Positions 45,155 to 55,704 of a stretch of DNA of 64,000 nucleotides are shown one piece after another. The position numbers were made by a program, and so were the translations under genes. The stretch spans positions 63,808,454 through 63,872,453 of the forward strand of contig CM056742.1 in NCBI GenBank assembly GCA_029851415.1, read 5' to 3'. The first letter of the stretch is position 1. Each line of letters starts with the position of its first letter. The notes beneath the pieces were generated by a model. It saw only the letters and a list, made by a program, of their open reading frames with translations. It searched no databases and was not told the DNA's origin. This DNA comes from Eretmocerus hayati (Eukaryota > Arthropoda > Insecta > Hymenoptera > Aphelinidae).

Positions 45155-48100
45155 AGTCGATTGAAGTTGGGAATGATTCGGACGCCCGTTCAAATCGATG
45201 TCACGTGATTGCTGTCTGCCGCCGAGCCGACTGTCATCAATCCAGCCGGGTTCGTTCCTCATCTAGTTAGGGTCCCTAGACAGTTTAGTACTATATATAG
45301 CGACTGTAAGTCTGCAGTGTTGTGTCCGTGTGCCGTTCAAAACTCCAAACTCCACAATATGTCGCAAATAAAATGAAATTATGAGAAAATATGAGGCTCG
45401 AACACTTTCCCGGGATAGGTAGTTGCTAGACCGATAACCAAAGGCAACACCGAGTTCTCCATATGTTTTTCCTTTCATCAGATGAGTATTTACCAAGTTC
45501 AAATAAGGATGATCTAAATGAAATAAAAGAACTCTGTTCTTGGTGAAGAGATCCCACTTCATTTTCAGGTTTCTGGTATATGAGAATACAGTGGATATGA
45601 TCGTACAGGGCATGATACCACTGACCTTCATCAATACTCAAAAACATGTAATTGGCAGACCATAATATGATGTTGTCACCACCTCATGTGGTGCTTCATG
45701 TGCATATGTTTCCATTCAAACCCAAAACCCAGTGAAGCATTCGAATCCCCAAGTACAGCAAGGGGGAACGGTGCAAGTTTATGTGGACGAATTGGATATG
45801 CTCAGACAGGTATTTTTCACTTCATTGTTCTCTGTGTTTCAACATCATGGTGCATATTTCACACATGTCACTGTAAAATGTTCAATCAAGAAAAAATCCT
45901 TATCTACTTCTATGAGATTATCTTACGTTGACACAAGATGAAACATCCACAATATGTCGCAAATAAAGTGAAATTATGAGAAAATATGAGGCTCGAACAC
46001 TTTCCCGGGATAGGTAGTTGCTAGACCGATAACCAAAGGCAACACCGAGTTCTCCATATGTTTTTCCTTCCATCAGATGAGTATTTACCAAGTTCAAATA
46101 AGGATGATCTAGATGAAATGAAAGAACTGTGTTCTTGGTGAAGAGATCCTACTTCATTTTCAGGTTTCTGGTATATGAGAATACAGTGGATATGATCGTA
46201 CAGGGCTTGATACCACTGACCTTCATCAATACTCAAAAACATGTAATTGGCAGACCATAATATGATGTTGTCACCACCTCATGTGGTGCTTCATGTGCAT
46301 ATGTTTCCATTCAAACCCAAAACTTAGTGAAGCATTCGAATCCCCAAGTACAGCAAGGGGGAACGGTGCAAGTTCATGTGGACGAATTGGATATGCTCAG
46401 ACAGGTATTTTTCACTTCATTGTTCTCTGTGTTTCAACATCATGGTGCATATTTCACACATGTCACTGTAAAATGTTCAATTAAGAAAAAATCCTTATCT
46501 ACTTCTATGAGATTATCTTACGTTGACACAAGATGAAACATTCTTCATAAAGTCAACCATAAAATTTCAGGAATTTCAGGTGTAGTCAGATTCATGACTG
46601 GAATAAAAAGATTCTATATATTTTGTCACTACACCAATCTGTGCTGACTTGGCGAATTGGTGTAAGTCGCTTGGTATGGTTGTTGCCATTCGCCTTTCGT
46701 ACATTGTGTCCAACACTATTAATCAACCAATCTGAAGCTTAGCAGAAGAATGAATTGTTTGGGTACACTGACGACTCGTGAATAACATGGAGGATGAAAT
46801 GAGACATGTTCTTGTTGCAGATTGTACCAGCACAGAAAAATCTTCTCTCGATAGAGATGACTCTTTATTCCTTATACAGATCATGAGAAGTGATGGTTCT
46901 CCCAAAATACACAATGGTATTATATCTCAGTATAGATCACACCAATCTTGTGACAGAATGAACCAAGTCCACTCCGATATCACTGATACTGTCACTGACT
47001 CCAATACTGCAGATGGTAAAATATGACCAAAGAGTTTGCATATCATTCAATAGGAAGAGAAGTGTTCATTTAACTAAATCCATTACTCAAAGGCTTGCTC
47101 AGTGCTGATGTAATCTGCAATAAAAAAAATGTTCCTCTCAATTATGTATGTTCCTTTGCAGTCTCTACTCACATTGTCAGAAACTCACTCTTGAGTCTCC
47201 CAAAACAACCATATTCCTCTGATATGTTTCAGATTGTTTGGTCTGTGATGATGAACACTGTTTACAAAGTGATGATGGCAACAAACGTGCCAAGGGATCG
47301 ACACCAATATCCAAAGTCAGCACAGACGACTGTAGTGGCAAAATTTATAGAATGTTTATATTCCAGTTATGAATCTGACTACAGCTGGAATACCTGAAAT
47401 TTTACGGTTGAGTTTATAAAGAACGTTCCATCTTGAGTCAACATAAGATAATCTCATAGAAGCGGATAAGGATTTCTTCTCAACTAAACAACTTATAATT
47501 CTTGTACAACATGCACCATGACGTTGAAATATTGAAGACTATGAAATGAGAAGTATCTGTCTAAATATCCAATTTGTCCACATAAACTCCTCATTCACCC
47601 TTGCTGTACTTGGGGATTCGAATGATTCACTGGGTTTTGGGACTGAATGGAAAGATATGGATATTGAGTGGTGAAATCATCCAACTATAGTCTGCCAGTT
47701 ACATGTTTTTCAGTATCGATTAAGGTCAGTGGTATCAAGACCTCTATGGCTTCATCATTTCCATTGTATTACCATACACCAGAAACCTGAAAATGAAGTG
47801 GAATCTCTTCACCAAGAACAGAGTTCTTCTATTTCATTCAGATCATCCTTATTTGAACTTGGTAAATACTCATCTGATGAAAGGAAAAACACATGGAGAA
47901 GTCGGTGTTGCCTTTGGGTATCGGTCTAGCAACTGAGGGACGTGTCTGAGACTCACTTTCACAATTCTCATAAATTGTTATGATTTCACTTGTGCCACAT
48001 GTTGTTATTAAGTATCAGATAACATAAGGGTACACAACAACACCGCAGCCGACTGACTACTAGTCTAGTGCATGGCTGTGCACAGCTGTGCACGCTCGCA

Positions 48101-48390
48101 TGGGAATAAAGTTTAGTGATCCTGCGGCACCGAATTTGTCAGCTGCGGAAATTCCAAAATGAGAAATCGTTAAAAAACAATGTTATGCAGATGCAGCTCA
48201 TATGGCCATGGGCATACTTGTGGGCACTCACGGGAGTAGGTAATAATGCGGTCAATCCCAATCTACGACGTCAACTTTACCACGCCGAACAAACCCGGCT
48301 GATTGCGGACAGTCTGGTCGGCGGGAGACAGCGATCACGTGACATCGATTTCAACGGGCGTCCAACTTTCAATGATTATTTAAAAATACT
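45155..48390. repeat. Long inverted repeat, about 3.2 kb, with asymmetric arm
   Basis: Outer phrases GGACGCCCGTTCAAATCGATGT (45180 region) return inverted near 48345-48365. The inner match runs through GGTCTAGCAACT, CCCCAAGTACAGCAAGG, GATAATCTCAT, AGTCAGATTCAT, CTGTGCTGACTT and, weakly, ACCAAACAATCTGA. The left arm carries a second tandem copy of a 595-bp segment; the right arm has one. The centre, about 46,700-47,260, has an ORF (46778-47026) of no recognised type. Arms are more diverged (perhaps 80% identity by eye) than the left-arm duplicates. Confidence 0.8.
45352..46541. repeat. 595-bp tandem duplication
   Basis: CCACAATATGTCGCAAATAAA starts at 45352 and at 45947, and both copies end with GACACAAGATGAAACAT. 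Differences are few, so duplication is recent relative to the inverted repeat. Confidence 0.95.
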
Positions 48391-49518
48391 TATCGTTCAC
48401 CAAATGAAAAACTGTATTCTAACTTTGTTTCTCACGTCATCAACTTTATTTCAACAAAGTAATTTCATTGCATGCGTGTTCTCTATTGGAAACGTTGTAA
48501 TTGTAGATTAAGATCTCAGTGTCATGGTGTCCGACATATTGTTTGTTGATTTGAATACATTTCAAGTTTGTTACAATAATCAAAGTTCCCTCTTTCATTC
48601 ATTGGTGATCCTTCAAGTTGGAGAATTTCAATCATATTCTGTAGAGTGTCACTATTCGAATACCGTCTTTATCAACATCATTGTTTGATTATCCAGAGAT
48701 TTCAATTTGATCCTTCTTATTCCATGCTCCTCCGATTCATGCTTTCCAGAATTTGATCCATTATTCATTTTCTCATTTTATTGATGATCAATATCATCCC
48801 ATTGGTTCAGTTAAATTGGTGGACAATGCCAAAATTCTCTCTGTGCTTCTTGGAAATCGATCACAATTGAAATCCCATGGCTCCATCCATCCAGATTCAT
48901 CAAAATCAGATCAAATTAGTATCAGCCTTCCGTGGAAGATTGAGGAAATTGGGCAATTTCGTGTGTGATTGCAATTCATAAGTCCTAAGTTTCATCATTG
49001 TTGCTTGGTTCCTGAAACAAATCTTCTAACGATTAGTTAAGGGATACCCCCCAGGCAACAGACTCTTGCTCCTAGTATGGAATGTACCAGAAAGACCTCC
49101 TTGATATTGGAAGAAATTTGGTAGAATGATGTTGATTTTCATCATCCCGTTATAAGTTGAATTGGTCATCATTGATAATTCTAACTTGAGCCTCGCTAAC
49201 TACCGCTAACAGTGCAAAGAATTGGAGTCGTGAGACTCGACGTTTGATTCATTCGTCATATAGTACCCGCAAAAATTGATCTCCAGTCACCCAACAACAT
49301 TTGAGACTGATGAAAATTTATTTCCAATGGTCTAAAATAGTTTTCACCGTTTAAGTCGAGTTAGGTTAGGTTTCGCGAAAAATTACAAGAGAGCAAAAAG
49401 ATGCGCCTTGACGAGTTACACTATTTCACCTATTTTCATTTCTCTAATAGGAGCCACCTCAACTCAGATATCTTTGATTTCCTCCCAGAATTGCCGTATA
49501 TTTGGCTAAAAAATAGGT
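48391..49518. other. AT-rich stretch, no recognised gene
   Basis: No ORF with a known domain. A GTTAGGTTAGG phrase at about 49354-49366 is two units of the insect telomere motif only. Confidence 0.5.
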
Positions 49519-49736
49519 AATATTGAGGCGATGCGGTCACCGTGCACGCTGAAAGTTATTCGCACTTTCATCAAATTTGCTTGCGATTTGGGTGAGACGA
49601 CGAGGAGACCCGCGTTTATTATCATCTAACTCGAGTTCGTCTTCTCATCGTTTCGCCCAAATCGCAAGAGAATCGGATAAAAGTGCGAATAACTTTCAGC
49701 GTGCACGGTGCACGGTGACCGCATCGCCTCAATATT
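49519..49736. repeat. Short palindromic element (218 bp)
   Basis: AATATTGAGGCGATGCGGTC at the left end is mirrored at the right end, and pairing continues through GTGCACGCTGAAAGTTATTC to a loop of about 60 bp near 49590-49640. The right arm has a 10-bp duplication (GTGCACGGTGCACGGTG). This is MITE-like. Confidence 0.88.
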
Positions 49737-50611
49737 ATTTCATTCCTCGGGTACCAAAATTCCGTTTGAAATCTATGCGATTATTTGTCAATAACTTTGA
49801 ATTATTCACACCGGTTTGTAATGCGCCCTGTGATGTCTTTTATCAAGCTTAAGTGAGAAATCAATGATGATCTAGGTCAAACTTGCTCAAATGCCTTGGT
49901 CCCCTATGTTTCTATTCCGGGTCACCCTTATTTTGACGAGTAATACAATAGTTCAGAGCCTGAATCGGACGCAATCAACCGAACCTGATTGTCGCTCGTT
50001 CTATTTGTAAGTATGTAATACTCGGCCATCGCGCATGCGCGTTATTTTATAAATCAGATCCCACCTGTTTATGAGTTTAAACGCCTCAGTGTAGGCCTAA
50101 CGCGATAGTGACTATTCGCATTTCTACGTGCCAGCTTTAGCGCAATTATTCATTCATTAATATCCCTAATCCCAAATCATTACTCTGAGTCTCATGCGTG
50201 AACGTACTCCACTGGACGCAGTGCCTGTACCAGTGCGTTATTGCAGACTCATCTAGCAGAAATTTCAGTCAATTTTTTGTGGCACAGATTAGCAGACAGT
50301 CATCCCAGTGTTTTGATCATGAATGACAACTCTTAGCTGTGATTTTGGTGGCTTGTTCATCCATCAAATATGTATTCTTTCAACTCTATACATTACTATT
50401 ATATCCCTATTCAAAAGAACCTAATACTTTGTGTTTATTATTTTCAGATATTTCAGACAATAGTGGTGATGGAGAAAAGAAGTCTTTCTCATTGCCAAAC
50501 TTATGCCAGGAAATATAGTTGGATAGATTATTTTGAATGAAACTCTATTATTATGGACTCAAGCTGTTTCTGCTTTTGACGCATATCATGGTTCTCATTT
50601 GGAAGGCTATA
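49737..50611. other. AT-rich stretch, no recognised gene
   Basis: Nothing recognised; ORFs are short and without domains. Confidence 0.5.
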
Positions 50612-52670
50612 TACACCATGTTTCAAAAGGTGTGTACATCCCGTAACAAGGGGTTGAAAGAAATTTTGTATTTCCAGAAAATTTTATCAAAAAGTTTTGT
50701 AATAGTTTTCAGATTTTGTAACTTCCAATAGAAAAAGTCCCTTCTATCATTACGTTTGTAATGTTTGGAATTTGGTGGCAATTGTTTGATGTGTAATGAT
50801 TCACCTCTAATCATTACATAACGATATGTAACATTAGTGTAATGCGTTCCAGGTTATGAGATGTTTTATGTGTATTGAATAGAGGATAGAGCACGAAATC
50901 ATCCCGGCAGCATAATACGGCGAGTTGGAAAAAATTTACCAACTTAGCGTACGCTAGACCCAAGTTTGAGACTTCACTTCGATCATGGAAATTTCTCGCG
51001 TGCGCGAGGGTTTACTGACTCAGCTTACGCGAGACGCCCAACATCAGAAGCTCCGCTCGGCCATGGAAAATTCACGGGTCCGCGAAAAATCCCCAACTTA
51101 GCGTGCACGAGGCTCAACATCGAAACTTTAGCGATTCACCTTGACCATAGGAATTCCTCGCGTGCGCGGGAATTCCCACATTTAATGTACGCGAAGACCG
51201 GAATCAGAAGCTTATGTCAGCCGTGGAAAATACTCGCGTGCGCGAAAGAATTCTCAACTTAACGCACGCGAAACCCAACATTAGGTGCTTCTTTCATCCA
51301 TGGGAAATTCTCGCGTGCGCGAAAAAATTCTCAACTCAGAGCACGCGAGGCCCGCAGTTCACCTTGACCAGGGCAATTTCTCGCGTGCGCTAGCATCTTC
51401 CAACTGAGCGTATGCAAAGCTCACAATCAGGAGCTTCTTTCGGCCGTGGAAAATTCTCGCAGGAGCGACAAGTCTCCCAATTTAGCCTACGCAGGTCCTA
51501 ACATCAGAAGCTCCTCTCGGTGTTGGGAAATTCTCGCGTGCGCGGAAAATTTCCCAGCTTAGCGCATGCGAGAACAAGATAGACATCTGATGTCTGGCCT
51601 CCCGCACGCTAAGTTGGATTCGCGCACGCGAGACAACCGAGAGAAGCTTGTGGTATTGGGTCTCACGCACACGAGAAGTTTCCTTGATGAAAATGAATCC
51701 TGATACTTGAGTTGCCCGTACGCTCAGTTGGAGATTCCTCGCGCACGCGAGAATTTTCCACGCCTGAGAGGAGCCTCTGATGTTGGGTATCGCGGGCGCT
51801 GAGTTGAGAATTTTTCCGCGCACGCAGAAATTTCCCACGGTCGAGAGAAGCTTCTGATTCTGAGCTTCGCGTACGCTCAGTTGGAAGATGCTCGCGCACG
51901 CGAGACATTGCCTTGGTCGAGGTGAACTGCGGGCCTCGCGTGCTCTGAGTTGAGAATTTTTTCGCGCACGTGAGAATTTCCCATGGATGAGAGAAGCACG
52001 TAATGTTGAGTTTCGCGTGCGCTGAGTGGAGAATTCTTTCGCGCACGCGAGTATTCTCCACGGCTGACATAAGCTTCTGATTCCGGTCTTCGCGTACACT
52101 AAATGTGGGAATTCTCGCGCACGCGAGGAATCCCTACGGTCGAGGTGAATCGCTAGAGTTTCGATGTTGAGCCTCGCGCACGCTGAGTTGGGAATTTTTC
52201 GCGGACGCGTGAATTTTCCATGGCCGAGCGAAGCTTCTGATGTTGGGTCTCGCGTAGGCTGAGTTGGAGAACTCTCCCGCACGCGAGAAATTTCCATAAT
52301 CGAAGTGAAGTCCCAAACTTGGGTCTAGCGTACGCTAAGTTGGTAAATTTTTTCCAACTCGCCGTATTATGCTGCCGGGATGATTTCGAGCTCTTTCCTC
52401 TATTCAATATACATAAAACATCTCATAACCTCGAAGGCATTACACTAATGTTACATATTGTAATGTAATGATTAGAGGTGAATCGTTACACAACAAACAA
52501 TTGCCGCCAAATTCCAAACATTACAAACGTAATGATAAAAGGGACTTTTTCTATTGGAAGTTACAAAATCTGGAAACTATTACAAAACTTTTTGATAAAC
52601 TTTTCTGAAAATACAAAATTTTTCCTAACCCCCTGTTACGGTATGTACACACCTTTTGAAACACGGTGTA
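50612..52670. mobile_element. Giant hairpin element with CG-rich minisatellite arms
   Basis: A 2,059-bp inverted repeat. Termini are TACACCATGTTTCAAAAGG and its inverse (CCTTTTGAAACACGGTGTA). The outer about 340 bp are AT-rich and unique. The inner 50,940-52,350 is a pair of opposed minisatellite arrays with a unit of about 75 bp, each holding a CG-rich near-palindrome (CTCGCGTGCGCGAG) and a second half such as CTTAGCGTACGC. Loop near 51,590. If the target duplication is TA, the ends are CACC...GGTG. ORFs across it repeat nonsense peptides in all frames, so it is not coding. Confidence 0.9.
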
Positions 52671-52905
52671 TCATCCACAGAGTGATCCTAATTCTATGTT
52701 CAGGTATGTATGGACCACAATATGGTCATTTTGATGAAAAATATGAGATGAGCTGATGCGACATTTGGTTCCCTTCAGGTCTTATGTATTATTCCAACCA
52801 ATCATCATAAAGTCATGATTGGTGTATCAAGTCTGTACCATCATAAGCATATACGCCATGTATTGGCTCATGTCACTTGGCATCTATTCACTTTTCGTGG
52901 TGGAA
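52671..52905. other. Short spacer
   Basis: AT-rich; holds one copy of TGATGCGACATTTGG (52754-52768), which recurs at 54719-54733. Confidence 0.7.
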
Positions 52906-54010
52906 AGATTAGATTAGATTAGATTAGTTTTTATTTGGTACCTTGGGGTATTACCCTATGTGGTACAGGTAGCAATATTCAGGGTACATAATAATATAAT
53001 ATCATATAGATATGTATGGATAATTCAAAACAATAAGAATTCGTATGAATTGTATCGATATTCATATATAACAACGATATCGCAAATGTAATAATCAAGT
53101 GGAGTCAATTTGAGGAGTCAATCGGAATGAATTGGATTACAGAGATCGGAATGGATGAGTGAAATCACAGCGTAATTCACATACGAGGGCTATATTCGTG
53201 CGATAATTGACGTTCCTGGGATGTGAACTCTGGACAGTCTGACCGAGGAAAAATTGGGGATTGCAGAGCAAGCTCTTCAGTTGAATTACAAAATCTAAAT
53301 CAGAAAAATGACTGTAGTACAGAACATATAATATAGAGGCTGAATTATTCAGCAGTACATTCTATGCTGAGATTCAAAGTTTTCGAGATCAAGCTCTAAA
53401 AAAATTGGTACCAGTGGGTCAGTTTTAGAGGGTTTCATACATACAGTGAGATTTTTCACCACTGGTTTCTGAAATTTTAAACGAGCACTCGCTGAGTAGG
53501 CTTTCTTGAGCAAATTGTGAATCTCTTTAGGCCACAATGGGCTACAAAACACCTTCGAATCATTGTCACAATCAAAAATATCTTTCAAAGTCTCTTTGAC
53601 GATAATTTTACGACAATTGCTCGAGAATTAGAGTCATTGATTTTAGGAGAATTAGGAGTTGAGGTCGGAGCAGATGAATGTGCATTTCGGAATCGAGGAC
53701 CTTCCCATTCTCTCACATCCACTACAAAGTTTTGGAGTTCGGGCTCATCCATAGCATCAAAAACCTTAGCTACTATCTCGGTTCTTAAGAGATTTAAATC
53801 GCGAGGGATGTCGGATAGAATAATTTCAGCTGGATCTATTAGAGTTGTTTGATGTGAAATTTCAGACAGATCCTTACGAATTTGAGTAATATCATCCTCA
53901 ATCGCATTAATTTGATTCTCAATTCTAGATTCAAGCTCATTCATCTTCGAAAAAATTCTTTCTTGACTAGCGTTGAAGTGAGAAATGAAGAGTTTAAAGT
54001 TATGTGGCAT
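52906..54010 (-). mobile_element. LINE relic with ORF1 only
   Basis: On the minus strand, two ORF1 fragments (53585-54010 and 53349-53588) are followed by about 440 bp of 3' region that ends in a (TAATC)n-type tail (52906-52927). This tail is typical of insect non-LTR elements. No RT/endonuclease ORF2 is present between ORF1 and tail, so this is an internally deleted or ORF1-only derivative. The 5' end is not precisely defined. Confidence 0.65.
53349..54010 (-). pseudogene. LINE ORF1 protein, frameshifted
   Basis: The 5' frame (53585-54010; 141 residues) opens with a coiled coil (RIFSKMNELESRIENQINAI, then DDITQIRKDLSEIS), then a linker and a Ser/Pro-rich section ending at RAIVVKLSSKRL. The second frame (53349-53588; 79 residues) continues with VFCSPLWPKEIHNLLKKAYS and ARLKFQKP, the pattern of the RRM/C-terminal RNA-binding part of LINE ORF1 proteins. 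The frame changes near 53,585. ORF1p would bind LINE RNA in cytoplasmic particles. Confidence 0.6.
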
Positions 54011-54555
54011 ATCACTTGAATGATTGTCATTTTCTCACTTATTCTTGAAATCACGCGATTCGAAATAGGTCATCTGATGTTGTTGTGTGGAACTCACTGC
54101 GGAAGAATTTGGTGACATTGCAGAGCAATAGAATCGTAGATGCAATATGCAGGTTCGAGTCAGCTGTCAGGGGGCACGTACAATCGGCGGTCAGGCAGGT
54201 CACTTGACACTCGATAGGCAAAACGCTCTAAGTGGATCAACGTGTGAATCAGGCTTCAGGATCGGTATAGCAGGGATCTAGTCCAAATTGCTGCCATCTA
54301 GCTGCTGACGGCAGAAGTTCGAAGATCCAGCGGATCGAATGGCTCTCAGCAACTTAACCTCGAAATCCACAACGTGCTGATCGGAAAACAGATGAAACTC
54401 TTGCAAAACGCATAGATCTACAGAGATTGATGAATCTAGTGAATATTTGCAAGTTTGGCGTGCAATAATCTGCAAAAGAAAGGCCCGGAGGCACTTTGAG
54501 GCAGAGAAAACTGACGAAATACAGAGGAGCACTGGATGAAACGTGTGACGAGACT

Positions 54556-54628
<73 letters not shown>

Positions 54629-54734
54629 TGGGAAGTAGATGGGACAGTAACTGAGTATTCTTCTCAGGTATGATCAAACTATAACTAAGGAGGTGATCTC
54701 ATAAAAGTTGAGTGGGATTGATGCGACATTTGGA
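54011..54734. other. Spacer with (GA)n microsatellite
   Basis: A pure GA run lies at 54559-54625. No gene recognised; the 54278-54532 minus ORF lacks domains. It may include the LINE 5' region. Confidence 0.6.
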
Positions 54735-54750
54735 TACCCAGCTAGCATTC
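54735..54750 (+). repeat. Left terminal inverted repeat
   Basis: TACCCAGCTAGCATTC, followed at once by GGACATCGGACGTTC-type subterminal motifs. The outermost TA may be a target duplication rather than part of the repeat. Confidence 0.85.
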
Positions 54751-55704
54751 ATCGGACATCGGACGTTCCGAGGACGTCATTTTTATGTACGATGTCATGA
54801 CGTTCTTTTACACCTTGGAATGTTGACTGACGGACGTCTCTGGACTTTTGATTTTTATGTCTGAATTCGGGAATGTCCGAATGATGTCATTCTTGGTCAT
54901 CATTTTCCAACCAAAAAAAAAGGGTGGATTCCTTGTTCCGAAAATGTACCTCATCAGACGTCCTAATTATGACCTCAAAAAACCGTTCTCAGGACGTCCG
55001 TGATGAAGCATTCGCAAGATGTCCTGGAGGAGGCACGAATATGACGTTAATTGGACGTTTGATATTTATACGTCCCCGTATGACGGAAAAATGTCGTCTA
55101 GAGGACATATTTGTCTCAACGTCTGGAGGGCGCTTCAAGCCTGGCGTCTCGAGAACGGCTACTCCACGTCTTTGCGGGGACATCTTTGTTACAGCCCAAA
55201 GATGCACGTGGATGGACGACCATCTGACGTTTTAGTCTGCCTCGAAACGGACATCACGACCGGAGCTTATTCCCTTTGATCAATAAGTACCCAAGATGTT
55301 CGAATTACGTCCCAACATGTACTTTGCAAAAACGCGGGCTGGCATGCGAAACATGTACCCACGATGTCCTCGTCACATACGTTACCGGGACATGAACGCG
55401 CGGCTCTGGGTGCATCGCGAAAAGCGGAATTATGTCGTTGGTGAACCGCAGCTTGTTCCCAGCAGCTGGTGTGCGTCGTTGAAAGAGGCTTCCCCAGGAG
55501 TTCCAGTCTACAGAAAGTCCTTCGCCTGGCTCCAGAAACCTCGCCTAAGAATCAATTTTCAGTGAAATATATTTTCTTACCCAGATTTTTGTGCGACAAA
55601 ACGCGTCCGTTACTTATAGGTTAGCCCGGACAAGAATTTCCATCTTTCCTCTCTCTTCGTAATGATCATTCACAGACTTTGATTTATTCATATTTTTGTT
55701 AAGA

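Noticed and set aside
46778..47026. A gene in the centre of the 45-48 kb inverted repeat
   Set aside because: 82 codons with no recognised domain and no splice support; not distinguishable from a chance ORF.
49354..49366. Telomeric TTAGG repeat
   Set aside because: Only two units; chance or part of a mobile element.
50966..52407. Repeated protein (GKFSRAR / VREFPH-like peptides) across the hairpin
   Set aside because: Similar repetitive ORFs occur on both strands and several frames because the DNA is a minisatellite in an inverted repeat. No coding bias.
54924..55565. Plus and minus ORFs in the left subterminal region
   Set aside because: They read through GGACGT-rich noncoding DNA, overlap in several frames and show no domain.
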